Below are positions 42,701-51,187 of a stretch of DNA of 62,000 nt, one piece after another. Origin of the DNA: Symbiodinium natans (lineage: Eukaryota; Sar; Dinophyceae; Suessiales; Symbiodiniaceae); contig CAJNDS010002848.1 in assembly GCA_905221605.1 (NCBI GenBank), forward strand, positions 1-62,000, in the 5' to 3' direction. Made by a program: the position numbers and the translations under genes. The first letter of the stretch is position 1. Each line of letters begins with the position of its first letter. The notes under the pieces were generated by a model. The model saw nothing but the letters and a program-made list of their open reading frames with translations. It was not told the origin of the DNA and searched no databases.

Positions 42701-44714
42701 GAACTGACTTAGATGGCAACATCTGAGATAAATCGGTAGAGATCCGATGCTCCAACTCGGCAATCCGGACTCTCGTCTCAACTTCCCATGACCAATCTAT
42801 CTCATCAGTACTCCGGGGAATCCACTCTTTTCTCACTTCATCGAGCAATCCTTCCAGAGGTTGCAACACAGATTCCACTCGGGCCTCTGACTCAGGTTCA
42901 TTCCATTCACCTCCAGTTAGCTGGTAGTCACTCGACTCACCCTCTTGGGAGACTTCAGCAACTGTCTTCCCCTTTCCTTTGCCTTTTCCTTTGGGCTTTC
43001 CCTTTTCGGGCTTCTTCTTGGGATCTCCTTTTGCCTTGGCTTTCGCCTTAGCATTGGGGGAATTGGGCTTCTTGCCTGAATCTCCCTCCTTATACCAGCA
43101 ATCGCGGGCATAATGTCCCTTTCCACCACACACATAGCACTCCACATCCTTCTTGTTCTGGCTTGAAGCTCGTTTGCCAGCACCTTTGCTTGATTCGCGC
43201 TTGCCTTTCTGTTCCTTTCCTTTGCCTTTTGGTTTTCCTTCGTTGCCCTTTCCCTCATTGGGATCTCGAAAAGGTTGAAGCTTCGTGCCAGGGGCTTCTG
43301 ACCACACCCTTTGTTGCACCTCAAACTTCAGAGCAACTCTTTTCAGATCTTCAAACGATTCACTATCGCCATGCAACAAGCAATGGCTTCTACACCGATC
43401 TGGCAAACTGCGCAGCAAAACCATAACCGAATCCGCTTCTTGGATCTGCAAACCACCAGCATGCACATCGGGATCAAGACTATTGAGCAGCTTGGTGTAC
43501 TTGTTCAACTCATGCTCAATCTTTCGAATGATCTCCGGAATACTGGGTGCTTTCACGGTTTGATTCACCAGCTGCGACCGAAAGAACAGGCATTCAGCTC
43601 GCGACTTCAGGCAAAACTCCTTCGCCAGCAATCTCAAAGCCACAAAACCAGATTGTTGATAAGTGCTCTCACTTTCAACATATGTCTGCAAAATCAGAGA
43701 ACTCTTCTCATGATTTGCAAAAGTCTGTCGCAGGATGTGCATCAGCCTCGTCGACCTCTTCTGTTGCTCCACAGTAAGTCGATCCTGTTTCAGCCGAGAC
43801 TCTTCTTGAGTCTTCACCGCATGCATGAGCTCATTGGGAAACACTTCTGAACCCAAACCAACCCAACTGGTCAGCTTCTCCATCCAGGTCAAGAATCCAA
43901 GAGCTTCAGAGATGCGATCCTTCCAAGACGAAAAGTCAATGGTCGGCAAACTGGGCAACCATTTGTCCGATCGAGCAAACACATCCCTTTCCCTTTCTTG
44001 CTCCAGAGGTGGAGGTCTCAGTGGGGGACTTGGGCTCGCCATCCGAAAAAGCTGGGTCCCCTTCGCAGGAGTACCCACTGGCGATGCACCTTGACATCCC
44101 GAAGAAGAACTGGGCATGTTCTCAGGAACACCATCCTGAGGTAAGGGGGGATTCACCTGTTGCTGTTGCTGTGGCTGCTGTTGCTGATGCTGCTGTATCA
44201 TCCACTGCTGATGCTGCTGCTGTTGCTGCACCATGGACGAAGTCATCGTTTGCATAAACTGCTGTTGCTGCACAACCAGTTGCTGCATCATGCTTTCCAA
44301 TTCTCGCACTTGTCTCGTCAACCCTTGCACGTCGGGTGATGTTTGTGATGGTGTCACCACAGGTTGAGGAGGTCCAGTGGATAGTCCTGGTGGTAACGAA
44401 GGACTTCCTACCGCTTGCTGAGGCAAACCAGGGGGAAACGAAGGGCCTCCCATTGTCTGTTGGGGTGCTCCAGTAGCTACCCCATGAGGGCTTCTGGCGG
44501 GAGTTCGACCTCTGGGCACTGGGCCATACACAGGTTGGCTTCCTTGTGCCAAACCTTGCACCCACAGTGGGTTGGGATTTCCCAAACCCGGAAAAGGGTC
44601 TACCCTTCGCCTTGTCTCAGCATCCATGATGGGCACAGAGCTTCCACGCTCTCGTCCACCTCTTGGACTCCTCACATGAGCTCCACTGGTATGTCGTGGG
44701 GATGTATTCAACAT
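36717..44714 (-). CDS. Copia Gag-Pol polyprotein with long C-terminal extension
   Basis: 2,665 residues, no internal stop; start taken at the first Met. Residues 1-480 are Gag-like, with a Pro-rich front and a Gln tract near 170-200. A CCHC knuckle CYVCGGKGHYARDC (Cys526 to Cys539) would bind RNA. The aspartic protease has IDSGASVTV (Asp697). The integrase has an HHCC finger (His869, His874, Cys881, Cys884) and the catalytic triad Asp909, Asp980, Glu1015. RT has DVSTAFLHSPLP and YVDD at 1663-1666. RNase H has YADASWAP (Asp1845), SSCEAEL, HTDSSSARA and a closing VLTK near 1976. Beyond this about 665 residues remain where copia polyproteins normally end: a zinc ribbon (Cys2115, 2118, 2140, 2143), an unrecognised globular part (about 2200-2450), a Lys/Glu coiled coil (about 2460-2560) and an acidic tail GEKKGEEDEE. 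Confidence 0.92.
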   Translation of the reverse strand: MLNTSPRHTSGAHVRSPRGGRERGSSVPIMDAETRRRVDPFPGLGNPNPLWVQGLAQGSQPVYGPVPRGRTPARSPHGVATGAPQQTMGGPSFPPGLPQQAVGSPSLPPGLSTGPPQPVVTPSQTSPDVQGLTRQVRELESMMQQLVVQQQQFMQTMTSSMVQQQQQHQQWMIQQHQQQQPQQQQQVNPPLPQDGVPENMPSSSSGCQGASPVGTPAKGTQLFRMASPSPPLRPPPLEQERERDVFARSDKWLPSLPTIDFSSWKDRISEALGFLTWMEKLTSWVGLGSEVFPNELMHAVKTQEESRLKQDRLTVEQQKRSTRLMHILRQTFANHEKSSLILQTYVESESTYQQSGFVALRLLAKEFCLKSRAECLFFRSQLVNQTVKAPSIPEIIRKIEHELNKYTKLLNSLDPDVHAGGLQIQEADSVMVLLRSLPDRCRSHCLLHGDSESFEDLKRVALKFEVQQRVWSEAPGTKLQPFRDPNEGKGNEGKPKGKGKEQKGKRESSKGAGKRASSQNKKDVECYVCGGKGHYARDCWYKEGDSGKKPNSPNAKAKAKAKGDPKKKPEKGKPKGKGKGKGKTVAEVSQEGESSDYQLTGGEWNEPESEARVESVLQPLEGLLDEVRKEWIPRSTDEIDWSWEVETRVRIAELEHRISTDLSQMLPSKSVRSLMKPPMNQVKSMEKDDASKWWLIDSGASVTVIAKRYLDEFQILDRKALGPNERYSAANDTPVNVFERVRIRALLPMYEGKQYLGLTSVCVTGVVADVAHNILSTEQMVNTGWEVKFTRREISLRHEKKGVMGYGVSWAGCPWIYLQGDAGKRKKVTFGRTEVRPMDVDDGQRPMEVDQMQSVQSMTKKKQEEMELHRMRGHIPFSSECPHCRMTRGTTQHRRTKDAQDRPVALQADFCFINLVTGTFAKDQPTAPNMKVLVMTEMSTRMIGCLLVGTNADNTSSWIRYWMNAFGLDIAGSAVLLRTDSETAVSALIKRANLGIRIVTQRAPPQGHEAVGGVERAVRTLKELFSTVRLDLRAQGFDLKRSPRAFEFGLIYCAAMHNHHAAAFDGKKSPQELVLQRSLHECGSSLIGATVLAELPDSMKTTALSRFVEAAYVYPEVGGLTHVVSAMVDGCPKHFRAKSIKHIVPLKIGLEHCQHLLKEHDPSDTLAPPILKEKEDGVPDRIEGEADKAFEGRVSEGPTTDMSKVGPPAAWVKEHGGTANCPACGPKRGKANHNAECRKRYDDWLKAQRQRLESKEPTEETPKMDQRSSKDAGVMESGSEPSLLKRPKITYESRPDPKLEERQSVPTPATEVVDVDMEDFEDPSLPYQGIPDEAMEPGYFEGETPAEDEAIPMEEEKPQMDVDSVPNESSRVPRRLESLTSDVNSVPDESNRVPRLINRIYLDPRLDVPQGPIKMVSSDESPKLVHVTNSILLNKNSTFPESMKVCGSQVWLARPTSVLSEIDGCPLDVDKTVEGRRTELQSMTAHKAGRVVGADEAQKFARQHGIKIIPTRWVIGPKVVNGKEAVRARCVVQDIAKGSTASSLGLSATTPSLEALRTLLAIASVDAMDIATLDVSTAFLHSPLPKGSKAIIQLPKDVSACKDYYVPVFMILDQAMNGLRVAAKAWNLKLATVVKKVGLKQCPTEPSVFEGTVRGKRFLMLCYVDDLILCGTRDAIRLVTDTLNGELKIKETGRITSTGGKITFLGREIERQGSHLRMRVPPAYLDALFETEFCKDLKVVTAPPDIVKTVEKGRASGSDPELSDTAAARYRAVLGRIAWWGQSRPDLSRWMSILSQGQSKPTACFEQALRQVIRFLKGQYHAWQYFGPDGNVPDSGPAQLEVYADASWAPQASLGRRSVSGIAIFYRGCLIKGISRVQGCVSLSSCEAELRAILTAVQESEGLATLIGQLAESDVTIRLHTDSSSARAVLLNRGLSRRVRHLDIAVCYLQERIQEAQTLKVIWCPTAGMIADVLTKCLSQVTFCQHQQAMGIYPGEDVQQVWRICGIRPRVGVQACQCAEATGCSVEQVGSLKSVKKCGEVFENFHLRSPETLREDSSPEVQEMDLWSNRKSFGSSTTEASPSLEPVPLVKDRKMAAEDSRKGEQGAEMKSPFWCKVCKWLFRSEHAAGLSWDESGKPKCEKCKQTVTVSGTDASHAFHLREAEKERRAAGKRGDKGESRGSGQAAPKPKAMPKVIERMVDVFPELADPEPPKWFGDVSWSICRRGTPVDELELKDVVGTLSDKDMLRYQSSYEKLVKPIQEVCELQEKPTKIFGILDVRGQIGGKAIIWEMAVNEGGLYMEVPPGTCGLAMLSFVRYLKRKGIVPVLLLGEHQDLGVLRMVDLLCMLPILGAERIMEDEAESSYYPPWVLRWKRSAKEGSLVFKELVERVRVISMLSCDTLRIHEPELRERPVPKWSFVAYSHYRSVMESVAGFLEDLEKKKEEITDTQRAASWKKVVASETRSGVVWICKCKWHLPTDYVVRFNLTLPADMWQQAFGIMGENVGKLEKEEKDLKRILKAAAEQQDREFEEAERKRKRIADLSAAEEEAAKRAKLEGEAVRSPVSVVPSELDAAAIAQIAERVKASFSVADLELMLEEKKRKVGDQPTERPAETPAEPSRSSQDVMMETRTAELAEMKEAAKERRAKLMESTGAGEKKGEEDEE

Positions 44715-45117
44715 AGTTCCTGAACTCAGGCTCCAGCCTGCAGTCTCTCCACAACGTCTTCTGGCGAAAATTCTCTCACCAACACCAGATGGTCCAGGCT
44801 CCTGAAGAACCTTAGTTCTACTCTACCAAGCACCGTATTCCTCCAAGATCGGTCACAACCAATCCAGTTCCAGACAAACCACCTTGCCCGGGCTCCAAAG
44901 TGCCTCAACAGCCGCTGAACCAACTGCTTCCAAGCCTGATGAGTCCGGATCCGCCTCCTCACAGGATAGGCTTCCCGGTACTCACTTACACGGTCCGAGT
45001 ACAAGAGATTCCGGTCCACTGGCAGTCTGGGCTCCAAACCCAAACTTGCCTCCAGGCACTCACAGAGTCCTGACAGACAACCAAAGACCATACACGGGCT
45101 CGTACCACAAGGCACAA

Positions 45118-45129
45118 GCTCCGCTACCA
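45118..45129 (-). other. Primer-binding site (initiator tRNA-Met type)
   Basis: Directly next to the 5' LTR the minus strand reads TGGTAGCGGAGC. The common copia site is TGGTATCAGAGC, complementary to the 3' end of initiator tRNA-Met. Nine of twelve bases agree, and the differences could reflect the host tRNA. Confidence 0.7.
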
Positions 45130-45504
45130 CGTGAAAAACCGAAGGTCCCTCTGGTACCTTTTCCCTTGAAAGCACGAACCCTGACCTCTCACACAAGTGC
45201 GGACAACTCTCTCTTTTTCACAGTCAGAGCCACTTGAGCCAAAAGTCACGAAGTGCACAAACTAAACGAATTCTCTCTTGTGAGCTTAAACTCAGCTTCA
45301 GAACGAAGTTCCTACACACTGCACACTCACTTAAATAGCGTATTGGGCAAAAACACACTCGTATGATTTCCTTGGAAATCAACGAGGCATAAACCATCGA
45401 GGATGGGATCACACGGATTCCCAATCACTCCGAAGCAAAACAAACCTATACAAGCTGATCCAAAACATGACAAAAACATCACTGATCAGCCACAATCTTC
45501 CACA
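45130..45504 (-). repeat. 5' LTR of copia element B
   Basis: 375 bp, starting TGTGGAAG and ending TTTTTCACG on the minus strand. It contains the element promoter region (see the TATA-like site) and a 12-base match to the 3' end of the dinoflagellate spliced leader at 45233-45244. Confidence 0.92.
45331..45337 (-). promoter_or_regulatory. TATA-like motif in the 5' LTR
   Basis: The minus strand reads CTATTTAAG here, and CTATTTAAAG at the same place in the 3' LTR. It lies about 170 bp into the LTR, a reasonable place for a core promoter. The only internal LTR difference I saw falls inside this motif. Function is inferred from position. Confidence 0.4.
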
Positions 45505-45509
45505 GTGGA
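45505..45509. other. Target site duplication, right copy (GTGGA)
   Basis: Matches GTGGA at 35600-35604 on the other side of element B. Confidence 0.75.
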
Positions 45510-45692
45510 TGCAGGTGGAGTCAAGATTCACATGAATGAAACTCATGCTGCGTGGTGAGATGCAACCAAGTCTTCACAACATTGCCACTGTTTTTCGCAG
45601 AGGTATTGTCATGCCATGTCGACACCACAATTTTGATAAATCCAGACATACCATAAGATGCCCTGTGATCACCGCTAGCAGACTTTTGCACT

Positions 45693-46440
45693 ATGTTATC
45701 ATCCGTTCAAACGTTGCAGGAAAGCGGAAGAAGTCTTAGCGACAGCGACATGGCCACCACAACAGACCTTGAAGGGCAAAGGAAAGGGCAAACAAAGATG
45801 TTCCACAAGGCTCTCTGGAAGCCACTTGACCACCCTGCCGCTGGTCGCTCTCAACGAGATGCCATCTTGCATGTTGAGTTTTTGGGTGCCTGATCATATA
45901 GACAGGACAAGTTGCAGCAAAACAGCCCACCTGGACTGCAACAGAAGCCGTCAGGTTCTTTGACGGTGTAAACTCTCGGACGCCATCCCAAAGTGGCCCC
46001 GGCGGCCGTGGATCCGTGGTTGTAAAGAGAAGCAGAAGGATCGCTGGACACTGAACAAGAAACTGGAACCGCGGGAACTACAATATGAAGAAAGACCTCA
46101 TGATCCAAATCGCCAAATTGGTTCTGAAGCACGAAGATCAACTAACAAATTGGAGGAAACACTCAGTTCTCCACTTATGGTCAGAACAGAGGAGCAGAGT
46201 CCATTGTGGTGATGCGACACCTGACCGGCCCTCTGATATAACCATTCAACAGTGCTTGGAGGCTTGGCCTTCTTCAACAAGTTTCAGGCCTTCTGAGCCC
46301 TCCAAGTGCTTTAGCCTTATACTTGATGCCAACTTGCCCGATGAGACCTGTGCATCATCTTTTGATGCCCCGCACCGATTCGGGATGCAGCTGGATGCGT
46401 CCCTCTTCATGCCTTTCCTGGAACTGGAATGACAGCTTGT
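45693..46440 (+). pseudogene. Degraded retroelement ORF fragment
   Basis: Plus-strand pieces in different frames: SDSDMATTTDLEGQRKGQTK (45.74 kb), MKGKGKGKQR (45.77 kb) and MKKDLMIQIAKLVLKHEDQL (46085-46144). The last resembles HLEKDMVKELVRLSLRHEQQL in the frame at 61.7 kb, which lies downstream of a LINE zinc-finger region. This looks like an eroded copy of the same helical domain. The frame after it, to 46432, has no recognisable motif. Confidence 0.4.
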
Positions 46441-46828
46441 GATGGAATGATGCAACCCTGAGTGCTCATGCCGAAACCCGTCAAGTGTTGCCGCTGAGTG
46501 GCACACGGCTCGGATGCGAATCTACTTCTCAAAACGTCTTACTGTGCCCGCGCATGGCTTGGACAGTCTGCTGATGTGCCCCGTGCAGTATTTGCCGTGA
46601 TCTGGGAGGGTAGGTTTTCGCTGGCTGGCTTGTTGCTCACACTTTTTCCACTTCATCACATTCTGTACAGGATAGGATAGTGCGTTGATGTGTCACACCC
46701 AATCAGGATTGCCGGGATCCACAGTGATCCCGAGTGCCTATGGAATAGGCCGGTAGTGTACATACCGTGATCTTGATAGCTCGCTAGGCAAGGACAACTT
46801 TGCTGCGTCTCGAAAGTCGAAAAAGAAG

Positions 46829-47119
<291 letters not shown>

Positions 47120-47154
47120 CCATGCGCTTCCTGGCGCCTGGTCTTTTCCAGCCG

Positions 47155-47204
47155 CGGGGGGGGCGGGGAGGGGGAGGGGGGGGGAGGGGGAGGGGGGGGG
47201 GGGT
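47155..47204. repeat. G-run block
   Basis: About 50 bp of long G-runs broken by single A or C bases; several runs of four or more G satisfy the G-quadruplex pattern. It directly follows the AGT repeat. Confidence 0.85.
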
Positions 47205-47339
47205 TGGGTACGTCCCGGCCCCGTGAATTTCCCTGACTGAGCCATGATGTCTCTCGCGCCGCTGCCAATGAAACAGTCCATCCTTGTAGGTGGCAATACT
47301 CTTGCGAGTGTTTCAGACAAGACTGCGTGAGGAAAAACC

Positions 47340-47770
47340 CTCAAGTGCAAGCCCATAAGTCCTTTGACCTTACACCCTAAACCCCAAACCCCATGGAAAA
47401 AACCCAAAAGTCCTTTGACCTTACACACTAAACCCCAAACCCCATAGAAAAAGCCCAAAAGTCCTTCGACCTTGCACCCTAAACCCCAAACCCCATAGAA
47501 AAAGCCCAAAAGTCCTTTGACCTTACAGCCTCAACCCCAAACCCTCAAGTGCAAGCCCAAAAGTCCTTTGACCCCATAGAAAAAGCCCAAAAGTACAGCC
47601 TCAACCCCAAACCCTCAAGTGCAAGCCCAAAAGTCCTTTGACCTTACACCCTAAACCCCAAACCCCATAGAACAAGCCCAAAAGTACAGCCTCAACCCCA
47701 AACCCTCAAGTGCAAGCCCAAAAGTCCTTTGACCTAGGTTTTACGGTTTAGGGTTTAGGGTTGAGGGTTT
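47340..47770. repeat. Telomere-like units in a 60-bp tandem array
   Basis: About seven imperfect copies of a unit containing AAAAGTCCTTTGACCTTACA, then CCCTAAACCCCAAACCCCAT. Two kinds of unit alternate (with CATAGAAAAAGCCC or with CTCAAGTGCAAGCCC). It ends in the opposite orientation, GGTTTAGGGTTTAGGGTTGA (47747-47766), so the telomere-like words face each other. Confidence 0.85.
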
Positions 47771-47934
47771 TTTGTCGGGTTTCGCGTTTCGGGCTTCGAT
47801 TTCGGGCTTAAAATTAGTTCGCGCGATCTTCGCGTTTTGAGACTTTTTACACACATGTCCAAATACATCGCAAAAACCTGCTTTCCAGCACCTCACACAC
47901 CCCGAAGCACCAGGCGCCCTGAGGCGCGCAACCC

Positions 47935-47935
<1 letters not shown>

Positions 47936-48029
<94 letters not shown>
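47936..48029. repeat. Second (AGT)n microsatellite
   Basis: About 31 perfect TAG repeats. Same motif and phase as the array 800 bp upstream. Confidence 0.97.
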
Positions 48030-48030
<1 letters not shown>

Positions 48031-48578
48031 CCGCCACGGATCAGACGGCCGGGCACTTGCATCCTGGAAACCGGGCTGTGGGCGCAACTGCTGTCCTAGA
48101 GGTTCAACCAGTCCTCAGGGGAACGTAACAGCTTGTGCCTTACTGTGAGCCATGGTGAGCCGCGTTCTTTGAGCCGTCTGATCTGCCGGGTCCCAATTCC
48201 CGGGCCTCCTGTGCTCAGACATTGCAGCCACTGCAGTCTTTCAGGGGGTAGGCGAGAAGGTTTCCACTGCTCCGCGAGGTGGAAGGAGTACCCACAAGAA
48301 GCAAACGCAGACTGTTTCAGGTGGGGAAAAGATAGCGGATGGTGGTACCTTCGAAGCACCAAGACAATTTTCGGAGCATTCGTAAAGTTGCATTCAGGAG
48401 AGCATGTACCTTAGTTTCACGCACTCAACAAAGTGTTCCTTACAGGAAAGGGATCTTGACGCCAGAATATGTGGAGAGAAGCGGCCTGCGTCCTCCCAAC
48501 TTGCCAATAGCGACAGAGGGGTCGACACAGTCGACGCCCCCCGCTATGCGCGCAGCGCCCAGACCCAGAGGAGGCAAC

Positions 48579-48963
48579 ATGGTCAAGCCACTGAGGGTAT
48601 TGACTTGGAACGCCGGGCACTTAGGTCAACAGCAATGGGCTGAGCTTCGCACCTGGTTGCGTACTGCTTCAGATCAGTATGACGTGATTGCCCTGCAAGA
48701 GACGCACTGGCAGGAAAGCACTGAGTTTGACGTTGAGGGGTGGCATTGTATAAGCTCAGCCAGCAAAGGCAAGGCCAAAGCCCCCAAGGCAAAAAGCAAA
48801 CCTGCGCCAGATCACAACTCCACGGCACAGCCAGGCACACAACCACAGGCTCACCACGTTCATGATGACAAAAGGGCAGACGGTGTTATGATATTAACAG
48901 CCCCGCACATTCCCAAAGCCACCATTAGATGGAGCGAGCATCAAAAAGGCAGGGCTGTAAATT
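48579..48963 (+). pseudogene. LINE 2: N-terminal part of EEP endonuclease
   Basis: From Met 48579: LRVLTWNAGHLG, then VIALQETHW (catalytic Glu), then GVMILTAPHIPKA and a stop at 48963. An EEP domain should continue for another 120 or so residues to its D-x-N and S-D-H motifs and then reach RT. Here it breaks off after HQKGRA and merges, in the next frame, into RT motif RQGCKLAPTLF. The long open stretch before Met 48579 (from 48339) has no recognisable domain. Confidence 0.75.
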
Positions 48964-51187
48964 AGCTCCTACCCTGTTCTCCCTGCTGACAGGAAAGCTG
49001 TTTCGTGAACTCGCTGAGGTTGTAGGCTGGGATCGCGTGATGCACTGCTTGACAGGATACGCAGATGATTTGACTGTTCATTGCAACATCACCAGCTGGA
49101 AAGACCTAATGCAGGCACACACCATGATAGCTGATCTCCTACGAATTGTGAGGAAATACGGCTTCAAGGTGAACTCTGACAAATGTCACTTGATGGTTAA
49201 GTTGATGGGCACTGCTTCTGCCCGAGCTCAAAAACTCTTCAGTAAAATAAGCATTGACGCCCAGGGAGTCAAACACCGCGCATGGCGAATAGGGAGTACC
49301 AATGCCCAAGAATCCTTTCCACAATCTTCATCTTTCAAGTATCTTGGAGTGTACGTGTCCTATGGTAACCAGGAGAAGGCGACGCTAGACTACAGATTGC
49401 AAGAAGGAAACGCTAAGCTGCAACAGGTCCGAAGATACGTACACAACCGAAGATTCTCGGGACCAAAAAGAAGATTGAAGATTTGGCAAACTACCGTCTG
49501 GGCAACAGTCTCAGCAGGCCTGGTTGACATAGGACTCACAGCGGAGACAGCTCAGCAACTGCGCAGTTGGTATGCCAGAAAAATCAGAGCGGTCCTCAAC
49601 AAACCCGTTCATCTCACGGGCATATCGACGAAACAGTTGTACGCTGACTTTGGAATTAAAGATCCAGTCCAACTGCTGTTGGAACGCCAAAGCAATCGAG
49701 TCCGATCGCTAAGAAAAAGACAGGAATCCCAAACAAGTCCAGCTGCACAGCAAGCGGCTCACAAGGATGCACAGCCTCCGCTCAGCAACCAAAATGCAGC
49801 GCTGCTCCCCAAGGCTCACCAGTATGCGCAAGAGGTTCTCACTGAGTATGAGACCTTGCTGGCGGCAACCAACGCTGAGGCAGAAACAAAATATTGCTGC
49901 AGGCATTGCTCCTTTCAAACTTCAACCGAGCAAGGGCTACGTATACACGAAGCCAAAATGCACAGAGACAAGTTGGATCGATATGTCCCAACTGATTTCC
50001 TGCCAGAGCATTCGAAGGACGGACTACCAACATGCGCAGCGTGCCACAAGCACTTTGCTCTTTGGAAGGGACTGAAGGACCACCTTCTCTCCGGAGCCTG
50101 CACAGAGCCGGAGACCTTACGCAGAATCGATGCCCAGCACTCCGAACTGCTAGAAAAAGCAGGTCTGACCGAATCAGTGCATCCCTGGTCACGCGAACAC
50201 TTGACCAGCACAGCTGGAACGCATACCGTCACGCAACTTGCTCGGCAACCAGCTTCTAAGCGCTTTGTGGACCATTGTGTGCTCTGTGGATTCTGGACAC
50301 CTGATCACACCAAGGTCAAATCGCACTTGCATCAGGAGCATCGCAGGATCTGGGATGCCCTGCAAGAAAGCACCACGCTACAGTGCCAGAAGCTCGGGAC
50401 CGAAATCCTCAAAGATAGACCATGCCCCTACTGCAGTAAGAATGTTACTGATAGGCGTAAGCACCCGGCGCAGTGTGGAGTACTCTTTCAAATCCTACTA
50501 GGCGACTCAGTGTTGCAGATAACCAGGACCACTACGGGACCACTGCAGTCATTCTTCAAAGCAGCAAATTCCCCAGTGCCATCAGCTGCCAAGCCTAAAT
50601 CTCTGCCCTCTGCCGGAACAAAGCCCTCCCCCCTCGACAGGACTGCAGCGTGTGCTTCTCCTCCCCTCTTTTCCTCTTCCTTGCCTCCTCTCTCCTCTCC
50701 TCTCCCACTTGGCTCTCGTGCTTCAGTTGCCACGCAGGAAGCGATCCGGAGAGATTCTTCCCATGATTCGAGCTTCTCCCACTCCTCTTCTCTAGCCGCT
50801 CTTGCGCTCAAGAACACCTCTAACTACTGCTATGTCAATGCAGCTATGCAGGCTATGCTAGCCACTACCACTTTGGATCCATCACTGCGATCACTTCAAG
50901 CGCTAATGAGCCTACTCTCTAACTCGGCACAGTCCAGTGCCGCATCCGCCCTCAACCTTATCAACTCATTCCCGCTTAGGAGCCTGCTGCCAAGATGGAG
51001 ATTTGATGGCACGCAGCAAGACTCGGCAGAATTCCTGCAAAGCTTCCTGGCAGCTGCTTCTGAGCTCCCTCTAACGCGAAGATGGGCAACAGTTGATCTG
51101 ACCACAGGGAGTTTGGCGGTGGAAGGCGGACCCCTCATCATGCTATTGCAACACTCGGCCAGCAAAGCCACTGCAATCCTTGATTGA
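48929..51187 (+). CDS. LINE 2: partial RT, C2H2 zinc fingers and USP-type protease domain
   Basis: A 752-codon frame. It begins inside RT (RQGCKLAPTLFSLL) and has the catalytic motif GYADDL (YADD at residues 44-47), the thumb block SFKYLGVYVSYG, and connector IRAVLNKPVHLTG. Three or four Cys/His fingers follow (residues about 320-520): CRHCSFQTSTEQGLRIHEAK, CAACHKHFALWKGLKDHL, CVLCGFWTPDHTKVKSHLHQ and CPYCSKNV. After a Ser/Pro linker comes a ubiquitin-specific-protease start: LKNTSNYCYVNAAMQAML, matching the Cys box (Cys634), and DGTQQDSAEFLQSFL, matching the QQD-x-x-E-F box (Gln696). The frame closes at 51187 within this domain. The first RT motifs are missing, so this copy cannot be an active element. 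USP enzymes cleave ubiquitin; a role here is inference. Confidence 0.8.
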   Translation: MERASKRQGCKLAPTLFSLLTGKLFRELAEVVGWDRVMHCLTGYADDLTVHCNITSWKDLMQAHTMIADLLRIVRKYGFKVNSDKCHLMVKLMGTASARAQKLFSKISIDAQGVKHRAWRIGSTNAQESFPQSSSFKYLGVYVSYGNQEKATLDYRLQEGNAKLQQVRRYVHNRRFSGPKRRLKIWQTTVWATVSAGLVDIGLTAETAQQLRSWYARKIRAVLNKPVHLTGISTKQLYADFGIKDPVQLLLERQSNRVRSLRKRQESQTSPAAQQAAHKDAQPPLSNQNAALLPKAHQYAQEVLTEYETLLAATNAEAETKYCCRHCSFQTSTEQGLRIHEAKMHRDKLDRYVPTDFLPEHSKDGLPTCAACHKHFALWKGLKDHLLSGACTEPETLRRIDAQHSELLEKAGLTESVHPWSREHLTSTAGTHTVTQLARQPASKRFVDHCVLCGFWTPDHTKVKSHLHQEHRRIWDALQESTTLQCQKLGTEILKDRPCPYCSKNVTDRRKHPAQCGVLFQILLGDSVLQITRTTTGPLQSFFKAANSPVPSAAKPKSLPSAGTKPSPLDRTAACASPPLFSSSLPPLSSPLPLGSRASVATQEAIRRDSSHDSSFSHSSSLAALALKNTSNYCYVNAAMQAMLATTTLDPSLRSLQALMSLLSNSAQSSAASALNLINSFPLRSLLPRWRFDGTQQDSAEFLQSFLAAASELPLTRRWATVDLTTGSLAVEGGPLIMLLQHSASKATAILD

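Larger units (their letters stand above)
35605..45504 (-). mobile_element. Complete young Ty1/copia LTR retrotransposon (element B)
   Basis: 9,900 bp, transcribed on the minus strand. Order from the 5' end: 5' LTR (45504-45130), tRNA primer site (45129-45118), a leader of about 400 bp, a single 2,665-codon polyprotein frame (44714-36717), a 736-bp 3' non-coding part, a polypurine tract and the 3' LTR (35980-35605). The domain order integrase before RT marks Ty1/copia. The near-identical LTRs, intact frame and target duplication indicate recent insertion. Integrity of every catalytic motif seen suggests it could be autonomous, but activity is not shown by sequence. Confidence 0.93.
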
